The notes beneath the pieces are model-generated. The model saw nothing but the letters and a program-made list of their open reading frames with translations. It was not told the origin of the DNA and did not search any database. The position numbers and the translations under genes were made by a program. From the NCBI RefSeq assembly GCF_022919095.1, contig NZ_CP095073.1:372001-436000 (forward strand): 64,000 nucleotides of DNA. Reading direction: 5' to 3'. Position 1 is the first letter of the stretch, and every line of letters starts with the position of its first letter. Positions 1 through 10,361 of this stretch are shown here, piece after piece. This stretch comes from Halobacillus salinarum (GTDB lineage: Bacteria > Bacillota > Bacilli > Bacillales > Halobacillaceae).

Positions 1-22
1 CTACAAGTCGTTCTTATGCCCC

Positions 23-143
23 GTGGAGGGAAATATCCCTTCGCTTTCCACGGACGAACGCCCGAGCTTCCTCGCGAAAAACCTCGCTGCGGGATCTCGG
101 ATCGCCCGTTTTTCCGTAGGAGTCTCGGGATATTTTTCCCCAC
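23..143. repeat. dispersed structured intergenic repeat, copy 1
   Basis: The element is framed by imperfect 17-base inverted ends, GTGGAGGGAAATATCCC at 23-39 and GGGATATTTTTCCCCAC at 127-143, and holds GC-rich inner segments (CGCTTTCC, GAGCTTCCTCG, GAGTCTCG) also present at 11752-11869 and 54347-54460. It is the most diverged of the three copies. Nothing between about 144 and 350 could be assigned; a 76-codon minus-strand reading frame over the repeat looks accidental. Confidence 0.6.
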
Positions 144-350
144 TGGATTCTTCAGGCTGCAATGGAAAACACTCTCCTCCAACTACGAAAAGTCTTGTTG
201 GGAAGAGAAAAAGCTTATAGTGGATCATCAAGCTCCTCTCGTTATTTACCAGACTTCAACAAAATTCATAGTATACCTGTGAAAATGGAAGAAAATCTAA
301 TAGTGAAAAGAGAGAAGGGACATCTTACAACTCCAGAAGGAAGAGCACAT

Positions 351-410
351 AAAAAAATCCGAATGATGGTGAAATCTTAACTTAGTAAGATCACCTTCAT
401 TCGGATTTTA
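351..410 (-). terminator. Rho-independent terminator of the oppA-like gene
   Basis: A long hairpin pairs AAAATCCGAATGA with its complement around 391-410. Read on the minus strand the 3' arm runs into a U tract from the A run at 351-357, just past the stop codon of the minus-strand peptide-binding protein gene. Confidence 0.8.
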
Positions 411-447
411 TCATGCTGAAACACGTGAGTCCCAGCTGGGACTTATT

Positions 448-2115
448 TTATTCTTCTACATGAGCCCATTTGAATTCGAATTCCGGACCGGTGGCTGTCG
501 TAAAGACCCCTTTAATGCTAGGGCGGAACAGCTGCGCTTTGGCATCCTGATAAATCGGTGCGACAGCTGCATCTTCTTCAAGAAGCAGTTTCTCAGCTTC
601 AAGGAAGGTGGCGTACCGTTTTTCCGGATCCTGGGCGTATTCATCATTGGCTTTATGAATTAAAGCATCATACTCTTTGCTTGAATAATTCATATTGTTG
701 TTCTGTCCATCTGTCAAATACATATTGAGATACGTATTTGCATCGACGTAGTCTGGTCCCCAGGTGGCTGCTTCAATTTCGAATTCAGACTCCTGGTCAC
801 GGCGTACACGTTCTTTAAATGGTACTTCTGCAAGCTTAATCGTTAATCCGTCAAGGTTAGATTCAAGCTGGTCTTTGTAATAAGCAAGTACATTCTTGGA
901 GGTACCCGTGTCGTCCCCAAGAAGCTCCAGCGTAATCGAATCTTTTCCAAGCGCATCCTTCGCTTTCTGCCAATGCTCTTTGGCTTTATCCGTATCATAA
1001 GTTACGAGCGGACCTTGAGCATCGCGGAAGTCTTTCTCGCTTCCCGGCATCGATACGAAGTTCGATGGAACATAGCCTTCAGCTGGAATGGAACCATCAT
1101 TCAAGATGACATCCACCAGTGACTGACGGTCGATGGCCATGGAAATCGCTTTGCGGGCATCTACATTCGCAAGTACTTCATTCTCCTGGTTAAATTTGAA
1201 GAAATACAAGTAAGGCTTCTCTGCTACATCAAAATCTTCTGATGCGGAATATTGATCGACGAATTCAGCATTGAGTTCGGTTTGGTCAAGCTCGCCGGAT
1301 TCGTACAAGTTCACGCCCGTGGAGATTTCTTTGATGACTTTCGCGTGAATCTTGTCCAGTTTAACGGAATCTGCATCCCAGTAATCTTCGTTTTTCTCAA
1401 TCGTCCAGCCTTCTCCGTGGTTCCATTCCGTCATTTTGAATGGACCGTTGGAAATGGTGTTTGCTGCTTCTGAAGCGAATTTATCGCCTTGTTCTTCGGC
1501 GTATTTCTTATTGATCGGCATAAATGTAATAAAAACAGTCATGGACTTAAAGTATGGAACTGGTTTTTCCAGGTTTACTTCAAGCGTATGATCATCGACA
1601 GCCTTAACTCCTAATTCCTCGAGGTCTTTCTTTCCCTGGCTGATTTCAGTTGCATTTTTAACGACTCCGCCAAGGAAATAGGGTCCGTATTCTGAACCTA
1701 CTTCAGGATCTACAGCCCGTCTCCAGGCATATACGAAGTCTCCGGCCGTTACTGGATCACCGTTTGACCAATTGGCATCACGTAATTTAAAGGTCCAGGT
1801 AAGCCCGTCCTCACTGACCGAGCCTTCTTTGGCCATACCTTCTTTTAATTCACTATTTTCACCGAGACGGTATAACCCTTCGGTCGTTTCTCCTGCCCAC
1901 TGGAAACCGACAGTGTCAGTAATTAAAGAAGGGTCCATACTTGGGATTTCACTCTTTGCTGTTACGGTTATTTCTTGTGCTGCGCTGCTTTCTGAATCTG
2001 AGCTGCTGTCATTGCTGTCGCTGCTCGAGCCATCGCTGTCTCCCCCGCTGCAGGCAGCCAGGACAAGCGAGAGCATCAGCGTCAGCATGAGCCATAGTGT
2101 TCGGTGTTTTCTCAA
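448..2115 (-). CDS. OppA/DppE-type peptide ABC transporter substrate-binding lipoprotein
   Basis: This 555-residue protein belongs to solute-binding family 5, the extracytoplasmic receptors that hand oligopeptides to Opp/Dpp importers. A lipoprotein signal (hydrophobic stretch ending in LAAC, Cys about residue 22) is followed by a Ser/Asp-rich tether and then the typical two-lobed domain, with the family-like segment FVYAWRRAVDPEVGS near residues 125-140 and length close to OppA. The start is TTG, chosen for the GGGGGGA ribosome site just upstream. No permease or ATPase genes adjoin it, so it is an orphan receptor that must feed a transporter encoded elsewhere. The peptide ligand cannot be read from the sequence. 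Confidence 0.92.
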   Translation of the reverse strand: MRKHRTLWLMLTLMLSLVLAACSGGDSDGSSSDSNDSSSDSESSAAQEITVTAKSEIPSMDPSLITDTVGFQWAGETTEGLYRLGENSELKEGMAKEGSVSEDGLTWTFKLRDANWSNGDPVTAGDFVYAWRRAVDPEVGSEYGPYFLGGVVKNATEISQGKKDLEELGVKAVDDHTLEVNLEKPVPYFKSMTVFITFMPINKKYAEEQGDKFASEAANTISNGPFKMTEWNHGEGWTIEKNEDYWDADSVKLDKIHAKVIKEISTGVNLYESGELDQTELNAEFVDQYSASEDFDVAEKPYLYFFKFNQENEVLANVDARKAISMAIDRQSLVDVILNDGSIPAEGYVPSNFVSMPGSEKDFRDAQGPLVTYDTDKAKEHWQKAKDALGKDSITLELLGDDTGTSKNVLAYYKDQLESNLDGLTIKLAEVPFKERVRRDQESEFEIEAATWGPDYVDANTYLNMYLTDGQNNNMNYSSKEYDALIHKANDEYAQDPEKRYATFLEAEKLLLEEDAAVAPIYQDAKAQLFRPSIKGVFTTATGPEFEFKWAHVEE

Positions 2116-2253
2116 AGGAATCCCCCCAAAAAATATTAATAATTTTCTAAAAATACGTACTTTTTTAATTATACAGACTATTACGGGAGATTACAGGGAG
2201 TTTACAAAAGAAAAAAAAGAAAAAAAGTCATAAGCCAGAAAATTCGAATAAGA

Positions 2254-2281
2254 TTGACAATGAATTAACTTTTGATAGGAT
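2254..2281 (+). promoter_or_regulatory. sigma-A-type promoter of the serine biosynthesis genes
   Basis: A consensus -35 TTGACA (2254-2259) and a -10-like TAGGAT (2276-2281) are separated by 16 bases, 80 bases before the aminotransferase gene. No riboswitch or T-box fold was recognised in the leader. Confidence 0.6.
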
Positions 2282-2360
2282 TAAGGAATATCATTTCTTT
2301 TTCTACCGTACTAAAGGATAAGTAAAGGGAAAGAAAACATAAATCAGGAGGGGAAACAGA

Positions 2361-3524
2361 ATGAAGCGTGAATGGGATTTACTCCACACCCCTGGTCCAA
2401 CTCCCATCCCACCAAGTGTGGATCGGGCGATGAGCCAGCCGATTATCGGCCACAGGGGACAGAAATGCAAAGACTTGCTTAAGGAATTAACGCCACGTCT
2501 GAAGCCGGTTTTCGGGTCGTTGGAAAATGTCCAATTACTGACGGGAAGCGGTACTTCCGCGCTTGAAGCAGCGGTAGTCAATACCACTGCTCCGGGAGAT
2601 AAAGTAATCGTGGTCGTAGCAGGGGCTTTTGGCGACCGGTTTGCGAAGCTGTGCCAGACGTATGAATGCAATGTCCACCGAATTGACGTGGAGTGGGGAA
2701 AGGCTGTAGAAGTCAAGGAAGTAGAAGAGACCCTCCGCGAGCATTCTGATACGAAAGCGGTTTTCGTCACCCATTGCGAAACGTCAACAGGAGTGATGCA
2801 CCCCGTTGAGGATGTTGCAAAAAGTGTCCATCGTTTAAGCCAGGCATTAGTCATTGTTGACGGCGTCTCTTCTATTGGAGGAGCTGAAATCAACATGGAA
2901 CGCTCTGGAATCGATCTCTTAGTTTCCGGTTCCCAAAAAGCGATGATGCTTCCACCGGGACTAGCCTTTGCGGCCATTGGCGAACGAGCGTGGAAGGTGA
3001 TTGAAGAAAATGACCGTCCCCGTTTTTACCTTGATTTACGAACGTATGATAAAAAATTAACAGATGGCCAGACTCCATTCACTCCCGCCCTTTCTTTAAT
3101 GTTCGGGTTGGAAGAGGTGTTGAACTTAATAGAAGAAGAAGGGCTTGAGCAGGTGTTTGAACGTCATCAGGTCATGAAGCAGATGACCAGAGAGGCGTGC
3201 AGAGCTCTGCACCTCCCTTTATTTGTCGCTGATGAAGATGCCTCCTGTACGGTAACCTCTATTAAACCGGAGACGTTTGATCCCGAAAAGCTCCGAAAAA
3301 TTGCGAGCGAAGAATTCGGATTAATGTTAGCGGGCGGTCAGCAGCACTTAAAAGGCCAGATTTTCCGCATCGGTCACATGGGGTATACGCGTCCAGCCAA
3401 TGTACTGCAGTATATCAGCATTCTTGAAATCGTACTTAAGCGTTTAGGTCATGAATTCGAAGCTGGAGCAGGAACAGCAGCTGCTCAGGAAGCTTATCTT
3501 AGTGTAGCAAGGGAGCTGGTTTGA
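2361..3524 (+). CDS. class V PLP aminotransferase, probable serine-pathway transaminase
   Basis: This 387-residue protein is a fold-type I, class V aminotransferase of the alanine-glyoxylate/serine-pyruvate family. It opens with the family motif LLHTPGPTPIPPSV, has a glycine/serine phosphate-binding loop TGSGTSALEAA, and carries the Schiff-base lysine in SGSQKAMMLPPG (Lys193). A good ribosome site (aggagggg) precedes the ATG. The serA start lies two bases beyond its stop, so the two are co-translated. That position suggests it aminates phosphohydroxypyruvate in place of a canonical SerC, as proposed for class V enzymes paired with serA in other prokaryotes. Alternatives are alanine-glyoxylate or serine-pyruvate transamination, which sequence alone cannot exclude. 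Confidence 0.88.
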   Translation: MKREWDLLHTPGPTPIPPSVDRAMSQPIIGHRGQKCKDLLKELTPRLKPVFGSLENVQLLTGSGTSALEAAVVNTTAPGDKVIVVVAGAFGDRFAKLCQTYECNVHRIDVEWGKAVEVKEVEETLREHSDTKAVFVTHCETSTGVMHPVEDVAKSVHRLSQALVIVDGVSSIGGAEINMERSGIDLLVSGSQKAMMLPPGLAFAAIGERAWKVIEENDRPRFYLDLRTYDKKLTDGQTPFTPALSLMFGLEEVLNLIEEEGLEQVFERHQVMKQMTREACRALHLPLFVADEDASCTVTSIKPETFDPEKLRKIASEEFGLMLAGGQQHLKGQIFRIGHMGYTRPANVLQYISILEIVLKRLGHEFEAGAGTAAAQEAYLSVARELV

Positions 3525-3525
3525 A

Positions 3526-5109
3526 GTGTACCGGGTATTAATTTGTGATCCGTTAAGTGAAGAAGGAATCCGACCGCTGCTTGATGCTGAAGACGTCGAA
3601 GCAGTGATGAATCCGTCGATGAGCTATGAAGAACTGCTTAAAGAAGTAAGCAGTGCTCATGCCATTTTAGTAAGAAGCCAGACGCAGGTGACGAGAGAAG
3701 TCATTGAGCATGCCAAAGAATTGAAGGTCATCGGCCGTGCCGGGGTCGGGGTCGACAATATCGACCTCGACGCGGCCACAGAAAATGGAGTCGTCGTAGT
3801 CAACGCACCGGATGGCAATACGATTTCCACAGCGGAGCATACGATGGCGATGCTGATGTCCTTAGCAAGAAATATTCCTCAGGCGTATCACCAGCTGCAA
3901 AATAAGCGTTGGGAACGAAAAAAATTCGTCGGTGTTGAGCTGAAAAATAAAACGCTCGGCATCGTAGGGTTTGGACGGATCGGAAAAGAGGTCGCCCAGC
4001 GCGCGAAAGGCCACCGCATGAACGTCGTTGCGTTTGACCCGTTTTTAACGAAAGAAAAAGCGGACAAATCCGGAGTCAGTCATGGAAGTCTTCAGGAAGT
4101 CCTGCAGCAGGCTGATTTCTTAACGGTTCATACACCTCTGATCGAAGAAACGAAGCATTTGATTGACCGTGAAGCCATTCAGCTGATGAAGCCGGGGGCG
4201 CGGATTCTCAACTGTGCCCGGGGTGGCATCATCGAAGAGGATGCTTTATATGAAGCGATTAAATCAGGAAAAATTGCCGGGGCTGCGCTTGACGTTTTTG
4301 AAGAGGAACCGGCAACGGAACATAAGCTTCTTACGCTTCCGGAAGTCATTGCGACTCCGCATCTAGGAGCAAGCACAATAGAGGCTCAGGAAAATGTGGC
4401 TACAGACGTAAGTTACGATGTCATGGAGCTTCTGCGGGGAGGAACAGTGAAGCACCCTGTCAACATGCCTTCGGTTTCTCCGGAAACGATGGAAAAAATT
4501 TCTCCATACTTCCAGTTATCTGAACGCCTCGGCGCCTTTTTGTCACGCGTAGTGGAAGGAGCGCTTGAACGAGTCAACGTCTATTACTCTGGCGATCTCC
4601 TTGATATGGACACGATGCCGCTCACCCGCATCGCTGTAAAAGGGATCCTGCAGCGCCACATCGGAGACCGTGTGAATGATGTGAATGCCTTTAAGACTGC
4701 ATCCGATAAAGGCATCATAATCAATGAGCATAAATCTACGTCTACGAAAGGCTTTACTAATCTCGTGACGATTGAAATCGAGACGGATGAGGAGAAACGC
4801 AGTGTGGCCGGCACGCTGTTAAATGGATTGGGAGCACGGATTGTCCAGCTCGATCAATATTCCATTGACGTCATCCCTGAAGGCCATCTAGTCGTGATTC
4901 ACCACCGTGACCAGCCGGGGGCTATCGGACGGGTAGGAAACCTGCTTGCCGACCACCACGTCAATATCGCCACCATGCAGGTGGGCCGTACCATACTTGG
5001 CGGAGATGCGGTCATGATTTTAACGATCGACAAAGAAGTAGAAGCGGTGTGCAAAGATGCGCTTTCTCAAGTCGCTGAAATTAACAAAGTCCAGTGCTTA
5101 ACTTTATAA
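3526..5109 (+). CDS. serA: D-3-phosphoglycerate dehydrogenase
   Basis: SerA oxidises 3-phosphoglycerate to 3-phosphohydroxypyruvate with NAD+, the first step of serine synthesis. The 527-residue protein has the long form: catalytic and NAD-binding domains at about 1-315 (dinucleotide motif GFGRIGKE, catalytic Arg232 in CARGG and His279 in TPHLGAS), an allosteric substrate-binding domain at about 320-450, and a C-terminal ACT domain at about 452-527 with [13 protein letters not shown], the usual serine-binding module. The GTG start at 3526 is chosen because the preceding gene ends at 3524 and an AGGGAG site lies nine bases upstream. Feedback inhibition by serine is inferred from the ACT domain. 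Confidence 0.96.
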   Translation: MYRVLICDPLSEEGIRPLLDAEDVEAVMNPSMSYEELLKEVSSAHAILVRSQTQVTREVIEHAKELKVIGRAGVGVDNIDLDAATENGVVVVNAPDGNTISTAEHTMAMLMSLARNIPQAYHQLQNKRWERKKFVGVELKNKTLGIVGFGRIGKEVAQRAKGHRMNVVAFDPFLTKEKADKSGVSHGSLQEVLQQADFLTVHTPLIEETKHLIDREAIQLMKPGARILNCARGGIIEEDALYEAIKSGKIAGAALDVFEEEPATEHKLLTLPEVIATPHLGASTIEAQENVATDVSYDVMELLRGGTVKHPVNMPSVSPETMEKISPYFQLSERLGAFLSRVVEGALERVNVYYSGDLLDMDTMPLTRIAVKGILQRHIGDRVNDVNAFKTASDKGIIINEHKSTSTKGFTNLVTIEIETDEEKRSVAGTLLNGLGARIVQLDQYSIDVIPEGHLVVIHHRDQPGAIGRVGNLLADHHVNIATMQVGRTILGGDAVMILTIDKEVEAVCKDALSQVAEINKVQCLTL

Positions 5110-5120
5110 TGGAAAAGAAA

Positions 5121-5152
5121 GACAGGTAAGCTGACAGGCTTGCCTGTTTTTT
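5121..5152 (+). terminator. terminator after serA
   Basis: The hairpin ACAGG(T)AAGC/GCTT(G)CCTGT is followed by six T. It sits between serA and the histidine-phosphatase gene only 19 bases upstream of that gene, so the latter is either reached by read-through or has its own signal. Confidence 0.75.
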
Positions 5153-5170
5153 ATAAGAGGAGGGGAAGCC

Positions 5171-5794
5171 ATGACAAAAATCTACCTGACCAGGCACGGC
5201 CAGACCGAGTGGAATGTGGAAGGACGGATGCAGGGAACACAAGACTCCGCCTTAACCTCTTTAGGCGTAAAACAAGCGGAATGGCTTGGTTCATCGCTTC
5301 AGTCAGAACCGATGGATCTCATCATTTCCAGTTCAAGCGGCCGGGCTGTCAAAACCGCCGAGCTGATCCGGGGAACCCGGAACATCCCGCTGGAGACGAA
5401 TGACCGGCTGAAGGAGATTAACCTGGGAGAGTGGGAAGGACGGCTGCAATCGCAAATTCAAAAATTCTTCCCTTATGAGTACAAGCATTTCTGGGAAGAA
5501 CCGCACCTCTATGAATCCACCGAAGGGGAAGACTTTGCCGAAGTGATCGAGCGGGCCGGCCGGGAATTAGAGCAGCTTGCGCTCGATAATGAAGGCAAGA
5601 CGATTTTAGTGGTGACTCATGCGGTAGTATTGAAATGTCTAATGGCCTATTTTGAAGAAAAACCTGTTCGCGACGTATGGTCGGGAGCTTATATGCATTC
5701 GACTTCTCTTAGTTTGGTTGAAAGAGCTGCCGGGGAGTGGAAAGTGCATTTCCAAGGCGATACGGCGCATCATGAAGCCTCATCTTCTCCATAA
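5171..5794 (+). CDS. histidine phosphatase family protein, candidate phosphoserine phosphatase
   Basis: The 207-residue protein is a cofactor-independent phosphatase/mutase of the dPGM-like branch. It shows the phospho-acceptor motif LTRHGQTEWN (His9), the acidic LGEWEGR segment near residue 85 and the second histidine in VVTHAVVLK near residue 145. Length matches PhoE/GpmB/CobC-type phosphatases rather than true phosphoglycerate mutases, which are about 230-250. Members of this superfamily serve as metal-independent phosphoserine phosphatases in some bacteria (Hydrogenobacter PspA). Its place right behind the aminotransferase and serA makes that role plausible here, but this is inference. 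A broad-specificity phosphatase is the alternative. The ribosome site AGGAGGGG is strong. Confidence 0.85.
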   Translation: MTKIYLTRHGQTEWNVEGRMQGTQDSALTSLGVKQAEWLGSSLQSEPMDLIISSSSGRAVKTAELIRGTRNIPLETNDRLKEINLGEWEGRLQSQIQKFFPYEYKHFWEEPHLYESTEGEDFAEVIERAGRELEQLALDNEGKTILVVTHAVVLKCLMAYFEEKPVRDVWSGAYMHSTSLSLVERAAGEWKVHFQGDTAHHEASSSP

Positions 5795-5825
5795 GAGCGG
5801 AGAAATCGTTTTTAGATGTAGAATA

Positions 5826-5867
5826 GACCCCTCTTTTCATGTGAAGCTGGAAAAGAGGGGTCTTGTT
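5826..5867 (+). terminator. terminator after the histidine phosphatase gene
   Basis: A 13-base-pair stem (GACCCCTCTTTTC with its complement), an 11-base loop and the T-rich tail TTGTTT end the serine gene cluster. Confidence 0.8.
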
Positions 5868-5962
5868 TGAATAAAACTCTCGGACATAAAGAAAAACTTC
5901 TTTGTGCGTACGCATGATGCCTGTAGAAAACGAAAGAGTTTTCTACAAGCTGTTGAAATGAC

Positions 5963-6778
5963 TTAAGTGAGCGGATACGTTTCGGCTTGACGATTGGTAA
6001 AAACGTGGACTTGGTCATAGCCGGCAGACTTGGCAAGCTTCACTGCATCTTCATATCGGTAGCCGATATGCTCCGGCTTGTGGGCGTCTGAACAAAGCAC
6101 AATGCCGACGCCGGCCTCTTTGCAGATCCGTAAAAGCTCTGGATCCGGATACATTTCGCCGACCGGTTTTCTTAATCCTGCTGTACTGATTTCAATACAC
6201 GTATTCGTAGAAGCGAGTGCCTTCGCTGCCCGCTCGTACTGCTCCCGGAGAAACTCCTTGTCATCCGGGCGGTAGCCAAACACTTTAATCACATCGATGT
6301 GGCCCATGAAATCAAACAGGCCGGATTCCCCTAATGTAACGACGCGGTCAAAATATTCTCGGTACACGTCTTTCAGGTCGCGCTTTTCATACTCCTCTCG
6401 ATAGATCGCCAAATCAATGCCCCACTCGTCAATCCAGTGCACCGATCCGATGACGTAATCAAATGGACGGGCGGAAATAAAATCTTCCATTTCCTTTTCC
6501 TTCCCCGGCATGTAGTCCATTTCAATGCCCATTTTTATCGGCAGGCCGGCCTGTTTGGCATCGTCGAACAGCTTTTGATAAATATCAAAGGTTAAGGTGC
6601 GCCGGTTTTCCACCCATGGATTTTTTAAAATCGGCCGGGTTTCCTCAAAGAAGTAGGCATGTTCAGAAATCCCCAGCTCTTCAATCCCTTCTTCCTTTGC
6701 TTTAGCTATGTACGTTCGCAGATAATCGACATCTAAGTTCCCTGTTTCCGCCATGTGGACGTGGTAATCGGTGCGCAT
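5963..6778 (-). CDS. PHP-domain histidinol-phosphatase-like protein
   Basis: The 271-residue protein has the PHP metal-dependent phosphoesterase fold: an N-terminal DYHVHMAETG motif supplying the first metal-binding histidines, an SEHAYFF segment near residue 40, and SDAHKPEHIGYRY near the C terminus. This is the HisJ/HisK type, whose classical job is dephosphorylating histidinol phosphate. Length fits HisJ (about 268). No other his genes are nearby, so the substrate is assumed from the family only. An ATG at 6784 is also in frame, but it abuts the AGGAGG site; the ATG at 6778 has normal six-base spacing and is preferred. Confidence 0.85.
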   Translation of the reverse strand: MRTDYHVHMAETGNLDVDYLRTYIAKAKEEGIEELGISEHAYFFEETRPILKNPWVENRRTLTFDIYQKLFDDAKQAGLPIKMGIEMDYMPGKEKEMEDFISARPFDYVIGSVHWIDEWGIDLAIYREEYEKRDLKDVYREYFDRVVTLGESGLFDFMGHIDVIKVFGYRPDDKEFLREQYERAAKALASTNTCIEISTAGLRKPVGEMYPDPELLRICKEAGVGIVLCSDAHKPEHIGYRYEDAVKLAKSAGYDQVHVFTNRQAETYPLT

Positions 6779-6929
6779 CTTCATCCTCCTCTTTCCTAAA
6801 CAATTTTGTTCATCATACCAAACAATCCAAATTGCGACAAAGCTTCAGCGTGAGGGAAGAAGAACAGGGGGGAGATATGTTAAACTAGTTAAGTTAGTAA
6901 ACGTGGAAAAAAGATGAGGTGCACCTAAA

Positions 6930-7877
6930 ATGAAAGATACTAGAAGAATTACAGAAGGGGCTTTAATGACAGGGATTTATCTGCTATTGTTATTGGTAAT
7001 TATTTTCATCCCTGGGATTATAGGTGCCATACTTATGTTTGTCCTTCCTGTGCCGTTTATTTATTACAGCTACCGTCACGGCTTTAAAGCAGGAATTCTC
7101 GTATTTATTGTCAGTACACTCGTGTCGATCATATTTGGACTGGCTTTTTCTCTTCCAACCACCTTATTAGCAGGGGTCGGGGGATTGTTCGTCGGAGGTT
7201 CGATGCATAAAAAACGTTCTTCATATGAAACGCTCGCGATGGGATCTGTCGGTTTTATTATCGGGTTTGTCGCCGTTTATTTTATTTCTCAAACCTTCTT
7301 TGGCGTGAACTGGGCGGACCAGATCAACGAAATGATTGAGCAGTCCATCTCCATGAGTGAAAAAATGCTTTCCGATATCGGTGGAAGCGGGGATGCTGAA
7401 GAACGGCTGGAGCAGTTCAGAGAGCAGTTAAGCACGCTTCCGGATTTAATTCCGAGTATGTTTGCGATTGCGGGCATCCTTTTTGCCTTTATCAGTCAAT
7501 GGGCCAGTTATAAATTGATCAACAGGGTGGAAAAGAAAGATCTTCACTTTCCGGCTTTTCGTGATTTTAAGCTGCCAACATCGCTGCTTTGGTATTACTT
7601 TTTTTCTTTTATGCTTCAATATTTCATTGAACAAGATCAGGGAGTATTGTATTTAGCGGCCATAAATGTAAATGCTATTACAGGGCTGCTGATTTTACTG
7701 CAGGGCTTTTCATTTATCTTTTTTTACGCCCACAAAAAGAAACTCAGCAAAGCCATACCAATCCTTAGTATTGTCATCACTCTGTTTATTCCAACAATCC
7801 TAATGTATTTTGTTAGAATCCTAGGTATAATTGATATAGGGTTCTCTTTAAGGAACCGTGTAAAAGAGAAGGAATAA
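6930..7877 (+). CDS. yybS: YybS family (DUF2232) multi-pass membrane protein
   Basis: The 315-residue protein starts MKDTRRITEGALMTGIYLLLLLVI and has about eight hydrophobic segments interrupted by a soluble stretch at about 130-170 with acidic and glutamine residues. It fits the DUF2232 family by sequence feel and by position directly ahead of gdpP and rplI, the order seen in B. subtilis and other Firmicutes. The fold is related to ECF-transporter S components, but no substrate is known. It probably opens the yybS-gdpP-rplI-dnaC transcription unit; a GAGGTG ribosome site precedes the ATG. Confidence 0.88.
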   Translation: MKDTRRITEGALMTGIYLLLLLVIIFIPGIIGAILMFVLPVPFIYYSYRHGFKAGILVFIVSTLVSIIFGLAFSLPTTLLAGVGGLFVGGSMHKKRSSYETLAMGSVGFIIGFVAVYFISQTFFGVNWADQINEMIEQSISMSEKMLSDIGGSGDAEERLEQFREQLSTLPDLIPSMFAIAGILFAFISQWASYKLINRVEKKDLHFPAFRDFKLPTSLLWYYFFSFMLQYFIEQDQGVLYLAAINVNAITGLLILLQGFSFIFFYAHKKKLSKAIPILSIVITLFIPTILMYFVRILGIIDIGFSLRNRVKEKE

Positions 7878-7913
7878 CTTAAGCTCGTAGAAGAAATCAG
7901 GAGCTGAATAATT

Positions 7914-9887
7914 ATGCCAAATTTTTTAAAAAAACCAACTATGAGCGGCCACTTGTGGATCATCTATCTCATTTCTTTAGTGCTGCTTGGGTTTATCTGG
8001 TATTACCAGTGGATGCTCGGGTTAATGATGACTCTGTTTTTAGCGGCATCCATTTTTTACAGTGTGAGAACCGAGCAGAACATGATCAACGAAACGGAAG
8101 AATATATATCGACTCTTTCCTACCGCGTGAAAAAAGTGGGAGAAGAGGCGCTGCTTGAGATGCCGATCGGAATCATTCTCTTTAGTGATGACTACACGAT
8201 CGAATGGGCCAATCCTTACATGAATCGGTTTTCTAAAGAGGATTCGATCGTTGGGAAGTCACTCAAGGTGTTATCCGGCGATATTATCTCGCAAATTAAA
8301 GAAGACCGTAATGAAGTGTGGATTACCGTTGATGACTACAGGCTGCAGACGATTATAAAAAGAAAAGAACGACTGCTGTATTTGTTTGACCGGACGAAGC
8401 AGACGGAGATTCATAATTTATACCAGAATGAACAGACGGTATTATCGATTATTTTTCTCGACAACTATGAAGAGATTACCCAGGGGATGGATGATACGGC
8501 AAAAAGCCATATCAATTCCCAGGTGACATCGATTTTGAACAAGTGGGCCGGGGACTATGGGATTTACTTAAAGAGGACGTCACAGGAACGGTTTATGGCC
8601 GTGATGACGCAGGAAATCCTCAGCACGCTGGAAAGGTCCAAATTTGAAATTCTTGATGATGTAAGAGAATTGATTACCGACCAGAACGTACCGTTAACGT
8701 TAAGCTTTGGAATCGGCGTCGGGCCGGTCAGTCTTCCTGAGCTGGGAGAGCTTGCCCAGTCGAGTCTCGACCTTGCTCTCGGCCGCGGCGGTGACCAGGT
8801 GGCCATTAAGGACGACACGGGTAAAGTGAGATTCTATGGCGGAAAAACCAACCCGATGGAAAAACGAACGCGGGTCCGGGCGCGGGTGATTTCTCATGCG
8901 ATGAAGGAACTCGTTCAGGATAGCGAAAAAGTAATCATTATGGGCCACAAATCGCCCGATATGGACGCAATCGGCGCTTCGATCGGCATCTTGAAAATCG
9001 CCCAGGCGAATGAAAAAGAAGCGGCGATCGTACTTGATCCTGACGATATTGATACAGGGGTCCAGCGAATGATTGAGGAAGTAGAAAAAGACGATGAGCT
9101 TTGGTCCTACTTTATTACTCCAGAGGATGCTTTGGAAATGGTGACCAATGAATCGCTGCTTGTCGTTGTCGATACGCATAAACCATCGCTTGTGATGGAG
9201 GAAAAACTGCTGACAAAAACCGAACACGTCGTCGTCATCGACCACCACCGCCGGGCGGAGGAGTTTATTTCCGATCCGACATTGGTGTATATGGAGCCTT
9301 ATGCTTCCTCAACAGCAGAGCTCGTTACAGAACTGCTGGAATATCAGCCTAAAAAGCTGAAACTCTCTATGCTTGAATCCACGGCCCTGCTAGCTGGTAT
9401 CATAGTAGATACAAAGAGTTTTACTCTGCGCACAGGCTCAAGGACGTTTGATGCGGCTTCGTACCTGCGGGCGAAGGGAGCAGATACCGTCTTAGTTCAG
9501 AAGTTTATGAAGGAAGACTTAGACGTTTACGTAAGGCGGAGCCGGCTGATTGAACGCTCCACCATTTACCGGGACGGCATCGCGATTTCAGCCGCAGACA
9601 AAGGCGATATCTTTGGGCCGGTCGTGATTGCCCAGGCTGCCGATACGCTTCTGACGATGAGCGGCATTGTAGCTTCCTTTGTGATTTCAGAGCGAAAAGA
9701 TGGCCGAGTGGGCATTAGTGCACGATCTCTCGGGGATATCAACGTGCAGGTCATCATGGAACGGATGAATGGCGGCGGCCATTTGACCAATGCAGCGACT
9801 CAGCTCGAAGACACGACGATTGAAGATGCGAGAGCATTGCTCCAGGATATCATTGATGAATATTTTGAAGGGGGAGACTCAGAATGA
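7914..9887 (+). CDS. gdpP: cyclic-di-AMP phosphodiesterase GdpP
   Basis: GdpP hydrolyses the second messenger c-di-AMP to pApA and so sets potassium and osmolyte uptake and wall stress tolerance. The 657-residue protein has the full family layout: two membrane helices (about 12-55), a PAS-like domain (about 75-150), a degenerate GGDEF domain (about 170-300), then DHH (about 338-490; GHKSPDMDA at 344 and DHH near 442) and DHHA1 (about 560-650; [10 protein letters not shown]). The metal-binding aspartates and histidines of DHH are present. Its stop overlaps the rplI start by four bases, indicating translational coupling. Confidence 0.96.
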   Translation: MPNFLKKPTMSGHLWIIYLISLVLLGFIWYYQWMLGLMMTLFLAASIFYSVRTEQNMINETEEYISTLSYRVKKVGEEALLEMPIGIILFSDDYTIEWANPYMNRFSKEDSIVGKSLKVLSGDIISQIKEDRNEVWITVDDYRLQTIIKRKERLLYLFDRTKQTEIHNLYQNEQTVLSIIFLDNYEEITQGMDDTAKSHINSQVTSILNKWAGDYGIYLKRTSQERFMAVMTQEILSTLERSKFEILDDVRELITDQNVPLTLSFGIGVGPVSLPELGELAQSSLDLALGRGGDQVAIKDDTGKVRFYGGKTNPMEKRTRVRARVISHAMKELVQDSEKVIIMGHKSPDMDAIGASIGILKIAQANEKEAAIVLDPDDIDTGVQRMIEEVEKDDELWSYFITPEDALEMVTNESLLVVVDTHKPSLVMEEKLLTKTEHVVVIDHHRRAEEFISDPTLVYMEPYASSTAELVTELLEYQPKKLKLSMLESTALLAGIIVDTKSFTLRTGSRTFDAASYLRAKGADTVLVQKFMKEDLDVYVRRSRLIERSTIYRDGIAISAADKGDIFGPVVIAQAADTLLTMSGIVASFVISERKDGRVGISARSLGDINVQVIMERMNGGGHLTNAATQLEDTTIEDARALLQDIIDEYFEGGDSE

Positions 9888-10330
9888 AAGTGATTTTTAA
9901 CGCTGATGTAAAAGGCAAAGGGAAAAAAGGGGAAATCAAAAATGTTTCGGACGGTTATGCCCGCAATTATCTATTAAAGAATAACCTCGCTGTTGAAGCT
10001 ACCACAGCTAATATTAAAGCGCAGAAGGCAAAGGATGCCAAACAGGAGCAGCTTGCCCAGGAAGAAGTGGACGAAGCGAAAAAGCTGAAAGAAGAGCTTG
10101 CCAATCTTGAAGTGAAACTGGCAGCGAAGTCCGGAGACAGCGGCCGCTTGTTCGGTTCCATTACAAGCAAACAGATTGCTGATGAACTGAAGAAAAACCA
10201 TGATATAAAAATCGACAAACGAAAAATAGAACTGGACGATCCGATCCGTAATTTAGGCTACACGGACGTTCCGGTGAAGCTGCATCCGGAAGTGACGGGC
10301 AGCATTCGCGTCCACGTCGCAGAGAAGTAA
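9884..10330 (+). CDS. rplI: 50S ribosomal protein bL9
   Basis: The 148-residue protein is full-length bL9, which binds 23S rRNA near L1. The N-terminal rRNA-binding domain ([30 protein letters not shown]) is joined by a long charged helix (about 45-75) to the C-terminal domain ending at [12 protein letters not shown]. The ATG overlaps the end of gdpP in an ATGA arrangement, and the GGGGGA in the gdpP 3' end is its ribosome site. Confidence 0.97.
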   Translation: MKVIFNADVKGKGKKGEIKNVSDGYARNYLLKNNLAVEATTANIKAQKAKDAKQEQLAQEEVDEAKKLKEELANLEVKLAAKSGDSGRLFGSITSKQIADELKKNHDIKIDKRKIELDDPIRNLGYTDVPVKLHPEVTGSIRVHVAEK

Positions 10331-10361
10331 GGGGCATTGGATGCAGGAGGAGGAACCACTT

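Noticed and set aside
1-231. 76-codon minus-strand frame and overlapping plus-strand frames
   Set aside because: They run across the inverted repeat element in several frames without ribosome sites or family resemblance.
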